Positions 25,026-35,600 of a stretch of DNA of 64,000 bases are shown here, in pieces. The DNA lies in contig NZ_JYJP01000026.1 of NCBI RefSeq assembly GCF_001012815.1, forward strand, positions 1 through 64,000. Direction: 5' to 3'. Each line of letters begins with the position of its first letter. Within the stretch, counting starts at the first letter, position 1. The translations under genes and the position numbers were made by a program. The DNA is from Vibrio mexicanus. GTDB taxonomy: Bacteria > Pseudomonadota > Gammaproteobacteria > Enterobacterales > Vibrionaceae. The notes under the pieces are model-generated. The model searched no databases and was not told the DNA's origin. It saw only the letters and a list, made by a program, of their open reading frames with translations.

Positions 25026-25616
25026 CTAGTTGACTCGATTTGCGAGTTCATCTCTTCTTGCCTGAGGGATTACGGACCAGTGCGTGCCCTTAATCGCGCC
25101 CTCTAAAGCCCAGAGAAGTTCTAAACCGACATCTGAAGAGTGAGTTTGCCTAATCGCTTTAAACGCCTCTACAGCGCCCTTGGCTTCCAATTCTGGCACT
25201 GACTCGATACCTGCTTTCTTTAGCATTCGTTCAGTCGCAAGACGGAGATTTGGAAGATCCTTCAGGCGCTCAGGTTTACTTGTCGCTTGTGTTTCTTTTT
25301 CGACTTTAGCTGCAGCTAAGGCATCACGTGCGTCGCTTAGCGTTTTCTCTGGGTTTTCACTCCAGCTTTCTGGCAGCGCAAAGTACTTGGTCACTACTGG
25401 GAACCCACGTTTTTTATAAACGTAAGGTTTGTAGCCTAAGGATTTGAACTCATTAGAGGTTTTGTCATTCGCTCTAAGGTGAAGTTTATCTCTGACGACT
25501 AGAGCAAACATGGTGTCATCGGCGAAAATGCCGAAACCACCGAACATTGAACGAGATTTGATTCGTCCTAGCTGCTCAAAAAGTCGCATTGAATCTTTTA
25601 ATACTGGTTTATCCAT
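25026..25616 (-). CDS. tfoY: TfoX/Sxy family regulator TfoY
   Basis: A 196-residue protein with the N-terminal TfoX domain ([17 protein letters not shown] and [17 protein letters not shown]) and the C-terminal helical TfoX domain ([23 protein letters not shown] and [15 protein letters not shown]). Vibrios have two paralogs: TfoX drives competence, and TfoY drives motility and type VI secretion. The c-di-GMP-I riboswitch directly upstream and the neighbours purR-torD-torR match the V. cholerae tfoY locus, so TfoY is preferred. Expression is expected to rise when c-di-GMP is low. Confidence 0.9.
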   Translation of the reverse strand: MDKPVLKDSMRLFEQLGRIKSRSMFGGFGIFADDTMFALVVRDKLHLRANDKTSNEFKSLGYKPYVYKKRGFPVVTKYFALPESWSENPEKTLSDARDALAAAKVEKETQATSKPERLKDLPNLRLATERMLKKAGIESVPELEAKGAVEAFKAIRQTHSSDVGLELLWALEGAIKGTHWSVIPQARRDELANRVN

Positions 25617-25737
25617 GCTGTATATTCTCGGTGTATTAACAATACGCCACCAAATCAGGTCCGAGAGATTAGCAAAACGATGCAGAGAGAGTGTCTGAGA
25701 AAAGTTAAATATAACTGTGTGTATCTTTGCATATTTG

Positions 25738-25834
25738 CCATCGGCAACCCCGCTACCTGTTCTATTTTAATAATAGACTGAGGCCGGAGGCTTTGCGTCC
25801 CACCCTTTCGAATGGTTTGCCCTGTGCGTGACTT
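25738..25834 (-). ncRNA. c-di-GMP-I riboswitch (GEMM)
   Basis: Read on the minus strand the GEMM-I conserved blocks occur in order: CACGCACAGGGCAAACC (25814-25830), GGGACGCAAAGCCTCCGGCC (25783-25802) and AGGTAGCGGGGTTGCCGA (25740-25757). The GNRA-type loop and its receptor are recognisable. The aptamer lies about 120 bases before tfoY and is almost identical in its core to the V. cholerae Vc2 aptamer. Confidence 0.95.
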
Positions 25835-25925
25835 CAATAATAAGGATAAATAGTTTTTTGGGTTAGTATCACATTTTAATACGCTAAGTGTGATATTGCT
25901 TCAAATATTTACCGTAATTATAACG

Positions 25926-25957
25926 CGTTTTGTGCATAAATAGTGATGCACAAAACG
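25926..25957. repeat. 11-bp inverted repeat downstream of purR
   Basis: cgttttgtgca (25926-25936) and tgcacaaaacg (25947-25957) form a perfect 11-bp dyad with a 10-base spacer, about 20 bases after the purR stop. It is probably the purR terminator, but there is no U tract on the minus strand, so a protein-binding role is also possible. Confidence 0.55.
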
Positions 25958-25977
25958 GATTTATTTTATCAAATCAA

Positions 25978-26985
25978 CTATTTAAGTAGATCTCTAACGG
26001 TTTTTCTTTCCACAATTTCTGGGCGCATTTCAAAGATTCGCTTCTCATGCTCCTTGTCTTTGATACGCTCAAGTAGAATTTCAAATGCGTTTTTACCAAC
26101 ACGACGTTTAGGTTGGTGAACGGTAGTCAGTGGCGGAGAGAAGTATTCCGCAAGTTCGATGTTGTCGTAACCAATAACTGACATATCCTCTGGAATTCTA
26201 ACGCCTTTTTGCTGTAGACGGCTCATTAAACCCAGTGCCATTGTGTCGTTGAAACAGAAGATAGCAGTGGGCATTTCGTCCATCGCGACAATCTTGTCGG
26301 CTGCAAGAACCGCAGTATCACACTCAAAGTTACCTTCTAAGATCCAGTCATCGATAACATCAATATTGGCTTCGTTCAGAGCGCGTTTGTATCCAGCGAT
26401 ACGTTCCTGACATGCGGCTTTTTCGAAATGACCGCTAAGGCAAGCAATTTTCTGGTGACCTTTATCGATTAGGTACTTAGTCGCTAGGTAGCCGCCTTCT
26501 TCCGAGTTATCGATGATTTTGTCTGCTTGAGAGCTCTCTGGGCCCCAGTCCATAATAACTTTTGGAATGTCCGCATGGCGATCCAGCATTTCTAAAAGCT
26601 CTTCAGTCAAATCTGAGCACATGACTAAGATGCCGTCGACACGTTTCTCTGCCAGCATTCGAATGTAGTCGCGCTGCTTTTCGTAAATGCCACCTGTGTT
26701 ACATAGAATGAGCGTGTAACCTTGGCGGTAACAGTAGCTCTCTACACCATCGATCACTTCAGAGAAGAATAAGTTGGTCGATTGAGTGACCAACATGCCA
26801 ATCGTTCGAGTGGTATTACACTTAAGGCTTCGGGCTACTGCGCTTGGTGCGTAGTTGAGCTCTTTAACCGCTTCCATGACTTTTTCTTGCGTGGCTTCCG
26901 CAACAAATCGTGTTTTGTTAATGACATGAGATACAGTCGTTGTCGAAACGCCAGCAAGGCGTGCGACATCTTTAATGGTTGCCAT
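25978..26985 (-). CDS. purR: Purine repressor PurR
   Basis: LacI-family repressor that binds PUR boxes when loaded with hypoxanthine or guanine. The 335-residue protein begins [23 protein letters not shown], the helix-turn-helix, followed by the hinge helix SAVARSLK and a periplasmic-binding-like core. N-terminal identity to E. coli PurR is very high. Its operators are visible upstream of purB and gsk in this window. No PUR box is seen at its own promoter. Confidence 0.96.
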   Translation of the reverse strand: MATIKDVARLAGVSTTTVSHVINKTRFVAEATQEKVMEAVKELNYAPSAVARSLKCNTTRTIGMLVTQSTNLFFSEVIDGVESYCYRQGYTLILCNTGGIYEKQRDYIRMLAEKRVDGILVMCSDLTEELLEMLDRHADIPKVIMDWGPESSQADKIIDNSEEGGYLATKYLIDKGHQKIACLSGHFEKAACQERIAGYKRALNEANIDVIDDWILEGNFECDTAVLAADKIVAMDEMPTAIFCFNDTMALGLMSRLQQKGVRIPEDMSVIGYDNIELAEYFSPPLTTVHQPKRRVGKNAFEILLERIKDKEHEKRIFEMRPEIVERKTVRDLLK

Positions 26986-27054
26986 AGGGTCTTGTCCTGT
27001 CGATTACTGTGCACCCATTTCAACGAAACATTTTGCAGGATGCATCAGAAACAC

Positions 27055-27080
27055 AAAAACCGCCGATATGCAGCGGTTTG
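27055..27080 (-). terminator. Terminator between torD and purR
   Basis: aaaccgc (27057-27063) pairs with gcggttt (27073-27079). On the minus strand the stem runs into a U stretch, which would end a torD transcript before purR. Confidence 0.65.
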
Positions 27081-27100
27081 TATCATTATTATAAATCTAT

Positions 27101-27192
27101 AGTTTTCACTGCCAATATTAGACCGCATTACGTGTGGTCGCAACGAAAAACGATGTAATGTTCGTCTTAGTCACAAAACCGCAGTGAAAACT
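27101..27192. repeat. Long-range 12-bp inverted repeat with inner hairpin
   Basis: agttttcactgc (27101-27112) and gcagtgaaaact (27181-27192) are perfect complements. Inside, cattac (27126-27131) can pair with gtaatg (27155-27160), and gacc with ggtc (27121-27124, 27136-27139) offers an alternative. It begins five bases after the torD stop on the minus strand. It could be a 3' UTR structure, a processed small RNA or a purR leader. No function is assigned. Confidence 0.6.
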
Positions 27193-27196
27193 TAGG

Positions 27197-27844
27197 CTAG
27201 TTACCTAACAAATAGCGGCTATCTAGTCTTAGGAAAGCCTCGGTGACGAGTGCAACCGCAGCGTAGAACCCAAACTCATCTTTGCTTTGAGCTTGCTTGA
27301 CGAACTGTGGCACCCAAGTGAGTATATGTTCACGTATGAACGTTTCTTGTTCCAGTAGAGCGTCATTAAAATGCGCTTCTTGCTCCAGCTCGTTCGAGCG
27401 AATAACAAGGTTGCCCAAGAAATCCAATTCGATAGCAATGTGATCAGCCGGCTCATTGAGCTTGGAGTCTACGGCAATGCCATGCTCTGCCATCACCTTT
27501 TCCATATCCTTTGCAGGCTGCTCGTTCAAAAGACCAGATTTGCACAAGTAAATGGAAGCGTAAGGAAGCGCCGATTCCTTTTCAGACTTTAAGAAGAGGT
27601 CGCAAAAGTCTGCAGATAACTCCAGTTGAGCATCTTCTCTGTCCTGAAGTCGGTTTAGTGAGTCGATTAACTTTTCAATTGGGCCGCTTAGTTCTTCGTT
27701 TTCACCTAGGCCGGTAAGAAAGCTTCGAATGGTCTGGCTATGGTATTGCTCTAGATCCTCTTCGGTAAGTTCTTTAGCGAAAAGGCTTGAAAGCCACCAG
27801 TAGATCTCTGCACGCTTTTCATTGAATGTTTTTAGTTCTTGCAT
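27197..27844 (-). CDS. torD: TorD chaperone for TMAO reductase
   Basis: Cytoplasmic chaperone of the TorD/DmsD family that binds apo-TorA, helps molybdenum cofactor insertion and guards the Tat signal. The 215-residue, largely helical protein contains the family pattern [24 protein letters not shown] and [19 protein letters not shown] start at 27853 is possible, but the AGGAA spacing favours 27844. It is divergent from torR; its partner torA lies at the end of the window. Confidence 0.93.
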   Translation of the reverse strand: MQELKTFNEKRAEIYWWLSSLFAKELTEEDLEQYHSQTIRSFLTGLGENEELSGPIEKLIDSLNRLQDREDAQLELSADFCDLFLKSEKESALPYASIYLCKSGLLNEQPAKDMEKVMAEHGIAVDSKLNEPADHIAIELDFLGNLVIRSNELEQEAHFNDALLEQETFIREHILTWVPQFVKQAQSKDEFGFYAAVALVTEAFLRLDSRYLLGN

Positions 27845-28079
27845 GGTTATCATTCCTAGAATGTCTATCCCTTTAGTGTAACGAATAAAAATGAATAGGG
27901 GTAACGCATAGTATGATGATTAATTTCAATATATTGGCGGTTATGAATGGGGCAAAGAGAGCTTGTTTTGAATCAATAAAGTCACATCTTTCTTAGTTTA
28001 TTCAAGACTAGTGCTAGAATTGTTAAGGATTATGAATAGAATGGCTGGGTACATTTCGGTCAATATAAGTAGAAAATTT
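27845..28079. other. torD-torR divergent intergenic region
   Basis: About 235 bases holding the divergent torD and torR promoters. I looked for the E. coli TorR decamer CTGTTCATAT and found no convincing match. No other structure stands out. Confidence 0.5.
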
Positions 28080-28793
28080 ATGAGTTATCACGTTCTAGTC
28101 GTTGAAGACGATGTAGTAACACGCACCAAACTTGCTGGTTATTTCCAGAATGAAGGCTACACGGTCAGTGAAGCTGAAAGTGGGGATGAAATGCGTGACA
28201 TGCTAAAACAACACTCGATCGATTTAGTTATGCTTGATATTAATCTACCAGGCAGTGACGGTTTAATGTTGACCCGAGAACTTCGCAGCCAGTCAGACAT
28301 CGGTATTATTTTGGTTACCGGCCGAACTGACAGCATCGATAAAATTGTTGGCCTTGAAATGGGCGCGGATGATTACGTGACCAAACCTTTTGAGCTTCGT
28401 GAGCTGTTGGTGCGCGTTAAGAACTTGCTGTGGCGTATATCGAATGCACGTAATGCGAGTGTTCAACAGCCTCAAGAACACAATGACAATATTGTCCGTT
28501 TCGCTGAATGGACATTTGATATTCAAAGGCGAGCACTTAGCCGCAACGGCGAGCCTGTGAAGCTAACTAAAGCTGAATATGAACTGCTTGTTGCTTTGTC
28601 ATCTCACCCAAATCAAGTGCTGAGCCGAGAGCGTATTTTAAACATGATCAGCCATCGCGTTGATGCACCAAATGACAGAACAATTGATGTTCTGATTCGT
28701 CGAATGCGTGCCAAAATGGAGTTCGACCCTAAGAATCCGCAAATCTTTGTCACCGTGCATGGTGAAGGCTATATGTTCGCTGGCGACGCATAG
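28080..28793 (+). CDS. torR: Response regulator TorR
   Basis: OmpR/PhoB-class regulator that, when phosphorylated by TorS in the presence of TMAO, activates the tor operon. With the start MSYHVLVVEDD it has 237 residues. The receiver domain has the acidic pocket VVEDD, phosphorylation site Asp53 in MLDINLP, and Lys in VTKPFELRE. The C-terminal winged helix includes LTKAEYELLVALSSHPNQVLSRE and NDRTIDVLIRRMRAK. The longer frame upstream lacks a ribosome site and homology. torS is not in the window. Another OmpR-like regulator is possible, but torD next door supports TorR. Confidence 0.93.
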   Translation: MSYHVLVVEDDVVTRTKLAGYFQNEGYTVSEAESGDEMRDMLKQHSIDLVMLDINLPGSDGLMLTRELRSQSDIGIILVTGRTDSIDKIVGLEMGADDYVTKPFELRELLVRVKNLLWRISNARNASVQQPQEHNDNIVRFAEWTFDIQRRALSRNGEPVKLTKAEYELLVALSSHPNQVLSRERILNMISHRVDAPNDRTIDVLIRRMRAKMEFDPKNPQIFVTVHGEGYMFAGDA

Positions 28794-28828
28794 AACGACC
28801 CGACGAAAGTTGCCCAAGAAAGTAAATA

Positions 28829-28860
28829 AAAAACCGAAGCTAATCGCTTCGGTTTTTTTT
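28829..28860 (+). terminator. Terminator of torR
   Basis: aaaccgaagc (28831-28840) pairs with gcttcggttt and is followed by a long T run. The A run on the left also allows use by the convergent elyC transcript. Confidence 0.88.
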
Positions 28861-28885
28861 GATTGGTGACTTCACAATTGACAGA

Positions 28886-29689
28886 TTAAAGGGTACTTTC
28901 CGTCGCCTCTAAGGCTTGTTCTTCATAGTCCGAAGCCCAGTCACGTAAATTTTGCCATACCAAGCCAAGCGTTTCGTGCCAGTAACGTTCGGTTTGCTCA
29001 AGGTATTTCCCCTTAGGCGTAAATCTTTCCCAGCCTTGCGTAATGTTGGCGTGGGCTAAGAAGTTTGTCGGTGCAGGGTAGGGTTTAACGCCTGCAGAAT
29101 GAAATTCATTAAGCGCACGTTGCATGTGACTTGCTGAAGTGACTAAAACTATTTGGCGCTGCTTAACAAAAGCAGCTGCTTGCCTAGCTTCTTCCCAGGT
29201 GTCTTTCGCAGTTTCGAGCAAAATGATGTCAGACTTAGACACACCGAGCGCAAGAGCGACTTTAGCCATCATGCGAGCGTTGCTGACGCCCGAGCCGCCA
29301 TCATAGCCAGACAGGATCAATTTCGAACCCGGGTACATTCGCAGAATTCGAATACCCTCAGTGAGTCTCATTAGACCTGCACGGCTAAGTTCAGAGGTTG
29401 GTGGAATTTGGTCATCGACCACATGTCCGCTGCCAAGCACCATGACATAGTCAATGGACTGGTCGACGGGTAAAAATACAGTGTGTTGCCTCTCCATAGG
29501 CAGTAATAGGCGGCTAGAAAATGGTTGGAAGGCGATCAGAAAAATTCCGCAAAGGGAAAACAGAACAACGAAACATCCAGTTTTTCGTTTGGTGGTAAAC
29601 ATTATCAACATCAAGCCAAGAAAACCGATGATTAGCATCGCAGGTAACGGCATGAGTATAGAAGAAACCACTTTTTTCAGCTCAAACAT
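28886..29689 (-). CDS. elyC: Envelope biogenesis factor ElyC
   Basis: Inner-membrane DUF218 protein needed for normal peptidoglycan assembly in E. coli. The 267-residue form starting MFELKKVVSSILMPLPAMLI has two N-terminal membrane helices (about 12-34 and 38-56), then a periplasmic DUF218 domain with YVMVLGSGHVVDD, GSKLILSGYDGG, TKDTWEEAR-like and VLVTSASHMQRA motifs. The upstream extension of the frame is rejected because it lacks a ribosome site and family similarity. It is divergent from cmoM, as in E. coli. Confidence 0.92.
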   Translation of the reverse strand: MFELKKVVSSILMPLPAMLIIGFLGLMLIMFTTKRKTGCFVVLFSLCGIFLIAFQPFSSRLLLPMERQHTVFLPVDQSIDYVMVLGSGHVVDDQIPPTSELSRAGLMRLTEGIRILRMYPGSKLILSGYDGGSGVSNARMMAKVALALGVSKSDIILLETAKDTWEEARQAAAFVKQRQIVLVTSASHMQRALNEFHSAGVKPYPAPTNFLAHANITQGWERFTPKGKYLEQTERYWHETLGLVWQNLRDWASDYEEQALEATESTL

Positions 29690-29802
29690 ACTTAAATAGT
29701 CCGAAAAAACATCAGTTGATAATAAAAAGAGAGAAACCCTCTTTATTCCTACTATTCCTATGACAGAATAGCGGCACGATTCATTATCATAACCTAAGCA
29801 AC

Positions 29803-30594
29803 GTGACTCAAGACCGTAATTTCGACGATATTGCCCACAAATTTGCAAAAAATATTTACGGCTCTGACAAAGGCGAGATCCGCCAAGTTATTGTCTGGGA
29901 AGATTTTCAGCAGATACTGGCCGATTTGGCGGCGAGCGAAAGTGCTCTCCAAGTGCTGGATGCGGGTGGTGGACTAGCGCAGCTTTCGCAAAAGTTGGCT
30001 AAACTAGGGCACCGAATTACTTTGTGTGATCTATCTTCGGAAATGCTACAACTGGCTCGTCAGGATATTGAAAAGAACGACCTGCTTGAGCAGTATCGGT
30101 TCGTCCATTCTCCAGTCCAGTCTATTGATGAACACCTCAATAAATCGGTTGATTTGGTGATGTTTCACGCAGTGATGGAATGGTTAGCGGATCCCAAGCC
30201 AGCGCTAGAAAAAGTATTAGAACAAGTCAGGCCTGAAGGCATGGCTTCTATTATGTTCTACAACCATCACGGCTTGGTTTACAAAAATGTTATTTGCGGA
30301 AACATTCCTCATGTATTAGATGGAATGCCGCACAGAAAACGGTTTAAACTTCAGCCTCAAAGAGGGCTGAAGCCGGAAGATGTCTATCAATGGATAGAAG
30401 CTTGCGGATTTGAAATATGTGGAAAGTCAGGTATTCGCTCCTTTAGTGATTATATTGGAAACATGGAATACATGGGTGACTACCAGTTTGAAGATGTACT
30501 GGAACTTGAAAGGCAGTTATGTCGCCAAGAGCCTTACCTCTCGTTAGGCCGATACATACATGTATGGGCAAAGAAGAAACAGGATAAACAATGA
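29803..30594 (+). CDS. cmoM: tRNA 5-carboxymethoxyuridine methyltransferase CmoM
   Basis: SAM-dependent methyltransferase (formerly SmtA) that methylates cmo5U34 to mcmo5U34. The 263-residue protein starts at GTG ([21 protein letters not shown]), with SAM motif [13 protein letters not shown] (about 46-57) and [11 protein letters not shown] as a later motif. The C-terminal block [19 protein letters not shown] is typical. It overlaps mukF by the ATGA tetranucleotide and leads the muk operon, as in E. coli. Confidence 0.95.
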   Translation: MTQDRNFDDIAHKFAKNIYGSDKGEIRQVIVWEDFQQILADLAASESALQVLDAGGGLAQLSQKLAKLGHRITLCDLSSEMLQLARQDIEKNDLLEQYRFVHSPVQSIDEHLNKSVDLVMFHAVMEWLADPKPALEKVLEQVRPEGMASIMFYNHHGLVYKNVICGNIPHVLDGMPHRKRFKLQPQRGLKPEDVYQWIEACGFEICGKSGIRSFSDYIGNMEYMGDYQFEDVLELERQLCRQEPYLSLGRYIHVWAKKKQDKQ

Positions 30595-31928
30595 GTGGGA
30601 TGACTCTCAATGCTACCGAACAACCAATCGAAGAATTGGTAACCTGGGTTAAGCATAATGATTTCTCGCTAAACTTATCGACTGAACGACTGGCATTCTT
30701 AATTTCGATTGCCGTACTCAGTAGTGAACGTTTTGATGAGGAATTGGGTGAAGGCGAGTTGCACGACACATTCGCTATCGTCACTCGCATGTTCGATGAA
30801 ACTGGCGATGCGTCAGCATTTAGAGCCAACAATGCCATCAATGAACTGGTCAAGCAGAGGCTTATTAGTCGCTTTACTAGTGAAGTGACTGATGGAGCAA
30901 GTATTTACAGGCTGTCTCCACTCGCGATTGGTATTACCGATTATTACGTTCGTCACCGTGAGTTCTCAAAGCTGAAGCTTTCGATTCAGCTTTCTATGGT
31001 GGCGGATGAAATGGCAAAAGCCATTGAAGCGGCGCAAAAAGGCGGTACTCCAGAGCACTGGAAGAAAAATGTTTATGGCGTTTTGAAATACTCGGTGGGT
31101 GAGATCTTCGATCAGATCGATCTTAACCAACGTGTGATGGATGAGCAGCAACAAGCCGTCAAACTACAGATAGCAGAACTACTTAACAAAGATTGGCGCG
31201 AAGCGATCAATAACTGTGAAACTCTGCTGTCAGAGACTTCAAACACTTTGAAGGAGCTGCAAGATACCCTTCAAGCGGCGGGTGATGATCTGCAAACACA
31301 GATCCTTGATATTCAAGAAATTGTCTACGGTGACGAAGAACTTGAGTTTATCGGTGAGACTCTGTTTGGCTTGCAGATGAAGCTCGACCGTATCACAAGC
31401 TGGGGGCAACAAGCGATCGACCTATGGATTGGCTACGACCGTCACGTCCATAAATTCATCCGTACCGCTATCGATATGGATAAAAACCGCGCCTTCAGTC
31501 AGCGTTTACGTCAATCAGTGAATGATTACTTCGATCAACCTTGGTTCCTGACTTACGCAGACGCCGAACGTTTGAGTGATCTTCGCGATGAAGCCTTAGT
31601 GCTCCGTGATGATGAGGTGACCGGACAGGTACCACTCGAAGTCGAATATGAAGAATTTCAACAGGTCAATGATGAGTTGTCCGAAAGGATCGCCTCGATG
31701 CTGGTGGTTCATAAGCAACACGGCACGCCAATCGATCTTGGCACCGTGCTTCGTGACTACCTAGCTCAGCATCCAACAACACATCATTTTGATTTAGCTC
31801 GAATCGTTGTCGATCAAGCGGTTCGCCTTGGTTACTCAGAATCTGATTACCAAGCGATACAACCAGACTGGCAAGCAATCAACGATTTTGGCGCAAAGGT
31901 ACAAGCAAATGTCATCGACAGATACTAA
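30591..31928 (+). CDS. mukF: Chromosome partition protein MukF (kleisin)
   Basis: Kleisin subunit of the MukBEF condensin that bridges two MukB heads. The 445-residue protein has an N-terminal winged-helix dimerisation domain (about 1-110), a central helical region that meets the MukB neck, a MukE-binding linker and a C-terminal winged helix ending [16 protein letters not shown]. The sequence is extremely close to other Vibrio MukF. Coupled to cmoM by ATGA and to mukE by a 20-base overlap. Confidence 0.97.
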   Translation: MSGMTLNATEQPIEELVTWVKHNDFSLNLSTERLAFLISIAVLSSERFDEELGEGELHDTFAIVTRMFDETGDASAFRANNAINELVKQRLISRFTSEVTDGASIYRLSPLAIGITDYYVRHREFSKLKLSIQLSMVADEMAKAIEAAQKGGTPEHWKKNVYGVLKYSVGEIFDQIDLNQRVMDEQQQAVKLQIAELLNKDWREAINNCETLLSETSNTLKELQDTLQAAGDDLQTQILDIQEIVYGDEELEFIGETLFGLQMKLDRITSWGQQAIDLWIGYDRHVHKFIRTAIDMDKNRAFSQRLRQSVNDYFDQPWFLTYADAERLSDLRDEALVLRDDEVTGQVPLEVEYEEFQQVNDELSERIASMLVVHKQHGTPIDLGTVLRDYLAQHPTTHHFDLARIVVDQAVRLGYSESDYQAIQPDWQAINDFGAKVQANVIDRY

Positions 31929-32634
31929 TGAATACATGCCAGAGAATCTGGTAAAAGCGATTTCCAACCCGCTATTTCCTGCGTTGGATAGCATGTTGCG
32001 TGCAGGGCGTCACATATCAAGTGAAGATCTCGATAACCATGCGTTGCTATCCGATTTTGAAACCGAGCTTGCTTTGTTTTATCAACGCTATAACACTGAG
32101 CTTGTAAAAGCGCCAGAAGGCTTCTTTTACCTGCGTCCTCGTTCTACCACACTGATCAGCCGTAGTGTGCTTTCTGAGCTAGATATGCTAGTTGGAAAGG
32201 TGCTGTGTTTCCTTTACCTAAGCCCAGAGCGTTTGGCTCACGAAGGTATTTTTACCAACCAAGAGCTGTACGATGAGTTGATGCAGTTAGCGGATGAGCA
32301 GAAGCTTATGAAGCTTGTGACTAACCGTGCTACTGGATCTGACTTAGACAAAGAAAAACTGTTCGATAAAGTGAGAACGTCACTTCGTCGTCTTCGCCGA
32401 TTAGGAATGATCATCCATATTGGTGAAACGGGTAAATTCAGAATCAGTGAGGCGGTGTTCCGCTTTGGTGCGGATGTACGAGTTGGCGATGATATGCGTG
32501 AAGCGCAACTACGTTTGATCCGCGATGGTGAAGCTGTAGTGCACACCCAAGAGCCAAGCCAAGGCAGCTTGCTTAAAGAAGACGACAATCAAGATAATGC
32601 TGAGTCATTAGAAGAACAAGAAGGTGAAGCATGA
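31909..32634 (+). CDS. mukE: Chromosome partition protein MukE
   Basis: The kite subunit of MukBEF, made of tandem winged helices, which binds the MukF linker and modulates MukB ATPase. With the start [14 protein letters not shown] it is 241 residues; an upstream extension inside mukF is not supported. The core [27 protein letters not shown] and [13 protein letters not shown] segments are typical. The acidic tail is variable. It overlaps mukB by ATGA. Confidence 0.96.
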   Translation: MSSTDTNEYMPENLVKAISNPLFPALDSMLRAGRHISSEDLDNHALLSDFETELALFYQRYNTELVKAPEGFFYLRPRSTTLISRSVLSELDMLVGKVLCFLYLSPERLAHEGIFTNQELYDELMQLADEQKLMKLVTNRATGSDLDKEKLFDKVRTSLRRLRRLGMIIHIGETGKFRISEAVFRFGADVRVGDDMREAQLRLIRDGEAVVHTQEPSQGSLLKEDDNQDNAESLEEQEGEA

Positions 32635-35600
32635 TTGAACGCGGTAAATATCAATCACTGACCATGGTTAACTGGAACGGCTTTTTTGCACGTACCTTTG
32701 ATATCGATGGTCTCGTAACTACACTTTCTGGTGGTAACGGTGCGGGTAAGTCAACCACGATGGCGGCGTTCATCACCGCACTTATCCCAGATCAGAGCCT
32801 ACTTCACTTTAGAAATACCACTGAAGCAGGCAGCTCACAGGCATCACGAGACAAAGGCCTGTACGGTAAGCTTCAGCCTGGTGCCTGTTATGCAGCACTG
32901 GATGTGGTGAACTCACGAAATCAGCGCTTATTGTTTGCGGTTAAGCTTCAGCAAGTCGCGGGTCGTGATAAGAAAGTCGACATCAAGCCTTTCGTGATTC
33001 AAGGCTTACCAAGTGACGTAAAGCCAACGGATATCCTTATCGAAGCGGTTTCGGGCAATCACGCTCGCGTGCGTCAAATTGCGGAAGTAAAAGAGTCGAT
33101 CGCGCAATACGAAACGGCGCATTTTAAAGCGTTTAACTCGATCGTTGATTATCACGCGCAGATGTTTGAGTTTGGCGTAGTGCCTAAAAAACTACGTAAC
33201 TCAAGCGATCGCTCTAAGTTCTATCGCCTGATTGAAGCCTCTCTATACGGTGGTATCTCAAGTGCGATTACTCGATCTTTACGTGATTACTTATTGCCGC
33301 AAAACGGCGGGGTGAAGAAAGCGTTCCAAGATATGGAATCCGCGCTGCGTGAAAACCGTATGACGCTGGAAGCGATCAAAACGACGCAGGCAGATCGTGA
33401 CCTCTTTAAGCATCTCATCACTGAGTCGACTAACTATGTGGCTGCTGACTACATGCGCCATGCCAATGATCGTCGCAACAAGCTTGAACAGACGCTTTCA
33501 CTGCGCTCAGAACTGTTCGGTTCTCGTGAAACATTAGTTGAGCAAAACAATCTCCTCAATCGAGTTCAAGAAGAACTCGAGTTATTAGTGGAATCTGAGT
33601 CGGCGCTAGAACAAGACTATCAAGCGGCATCCGATCACTTGCAGCTTGTTCAAAACGCGCTTCGTCAACAAGAGAAAATTGAACGCTATCAAGAAGATCT
33701 CGAGGAACTAAGTGAGCGCCTTGAAGAACAGATGATGGTGGTTGAAGAAGCCCAAGAGCGCGTGCTGATGGTTGAAGAGCAGGCGACGGTTTCTGAAGAG
33801 GAAGTGGATAGCCTCAAGACTCAGCTTGCGGATTACCAACAGGCACTCGATGTTCAGCAAACCCGAGCGCTTCAATATCAGCAAGCTGTACAGGCGTTGG
33901 ATAAAGCGAAACAGCTACTTGGCGAAGATGGTCTAACTGCGGAGTCGGCTCAGGCTTTGGTGGCGGATCTTAAGAATAAAGAGTCGCAAAGTACCAATGA
34001 GCTACTTTCAATCAAGCATCGTCTGGATATGTCATCTGCAGCGGCAGAGCAATTCGAAACTGCTCTAAAGCTTGTTCAGAGCATTGTTGGCCAAATCGAA
34101 CGTAAAGATGCGTCTGAGCATGCGAAGAAAGCGCTTGTTAAAGCTCGTGAGTCTCAGCAAATCGCGCAAAATGATCAGCAGTGGCGAGCTCAGCATCGTG
34201 ATTTAGAACGCAACCTGAATCAGCAGCGTCAAGTTCGTGAATCTCTCACTGAATACCAGAAGCAGTTCCACGTTGAGCTTGTTGATGAAATGGCTTTTGA
34301 GCAAGAGCGTGAACGTCATGCGATGCAAATCGAGTCCCTTGAGATAGCTCAAGAGGAACTGCGTGACCAGCGCAGTGACCAGCGCCGGATTGAACAAGAT
34401 GCCAATGCTGAAATCACCAAACTTGAAGCCATTGCACCAACATGGATTGCCGCAAATGATGCGCTAGAAAAACTGCGCGAACAAAGTGGCGTAGAGCTAG
34501 CAGATAGCCAAGCAGTCATGGGTCAAATGCAAGTTGTACTTGAGCAAGAGAAAGAGCTTTCTTTGGCTAAGGACAAGCTTGCTCAGCGCCGTTCTGAACT
34601 TGACGGTGAAATTGAACGCCTAGCATCGCCGGGTGGTTCAAATGACCCTCGCTTGAAAGGGTTAGCAGACACGCTTGGTGGTGTGTTGCTGTCTGAGATC
34701 TACGACGACATTACCATTGATGACGCGCCTTACTTTAGTGCCATGTATGGCCCTGCGCGCCATGCGATTGTGGTGTCTGACTTATCACGCATCGAAGAAA
34801 AACTCGTTGAGCTAGATGACTGCCCTGAAGATTTGTACATCATTGAAGGCGACATTGATGCCTTCGACGACAGTTCATTTGACGCAGAAGAGCTAGAGGG
34901 CGCGGTTTGTGTTCGTATGAACGAGCGCCAAATGCGTTACTCGCGTTTCCCTGAAATTCCACTGTTTGGCCGCGCGGCGCGTGAACAGCGTTTGGAACTA
35001 CTTCGCAATGAGCGCGAAGAAGTGGTAGAGAAACACGCAAAAGCGGCATTTGACTCTCAGAAAATGCAGCGTTTATTCCAATCGTTCAACCAGTTTGTGG
35101 CAAGCCACATTCAAGTAGCTTTTGAATCGGACCCTGAACAAGCTCTGAATGTTGCCCGAGAGAAACGCAATCAGGTGTCTCGTGTCCTAAGTGACCTAGA
35201 GTCTAAAGAACAGCAGCAACGTTCACAGCTTCAATCCAGCAAGCAAGCCCTTGTGTCTCTAGATAAGCTTGCGCCGAACATGATGCTGATTGAAGACGAT
35301 ACGCTTCAAGCTCGTTTTGACGAATTGGAAGAGAAAATAGCTCAGTTGTCAGAAGCAAAATCGTTCCTAAACAATCACGGAAAAGCGGCAACGGAGCTTG
35401 AAAAAGTAGCTTCTGCATTGGATGCCGATCCCGAGCAGTTTGATGCTTTAGAAGCGCAATACAAAGCGGCGGATGAAGGGCTACAAAATCTAAAGAAACA
35501 GATCTTTGCGTTGTCTGATCTTGTGGAACGTCGTCACTACTTTGACTACTCAGATTCGGTTGATTTGCTTAACAAGAGCAGCGAACTGAGCGAGCAGCTG

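Noticed and set aside
25026..25616. Annotation as TfoX, the competence regulator
   Set aside because: The c-di-GMP riboswitch and the purR-torD-torR neighbours match the tfoY locus.
27101..27192. Integron attC-like site
   Set aside because: The inverted repeat lacks the GTTRRRY and RYYYAAC core sites and no cassette or integrase is nearby.
27845..28079. TorR decamer boxes between torD and torR
   Set aside because: No segment matches CTGTTCATAT well enough; vibrio TorR may use a different site.
32238..32588. Long antisense frames inside mukE, mukB, clpA and others
   Set aside because: They lie opposite strongly conserved genes and show no recognisable protein features or ribosome sites.
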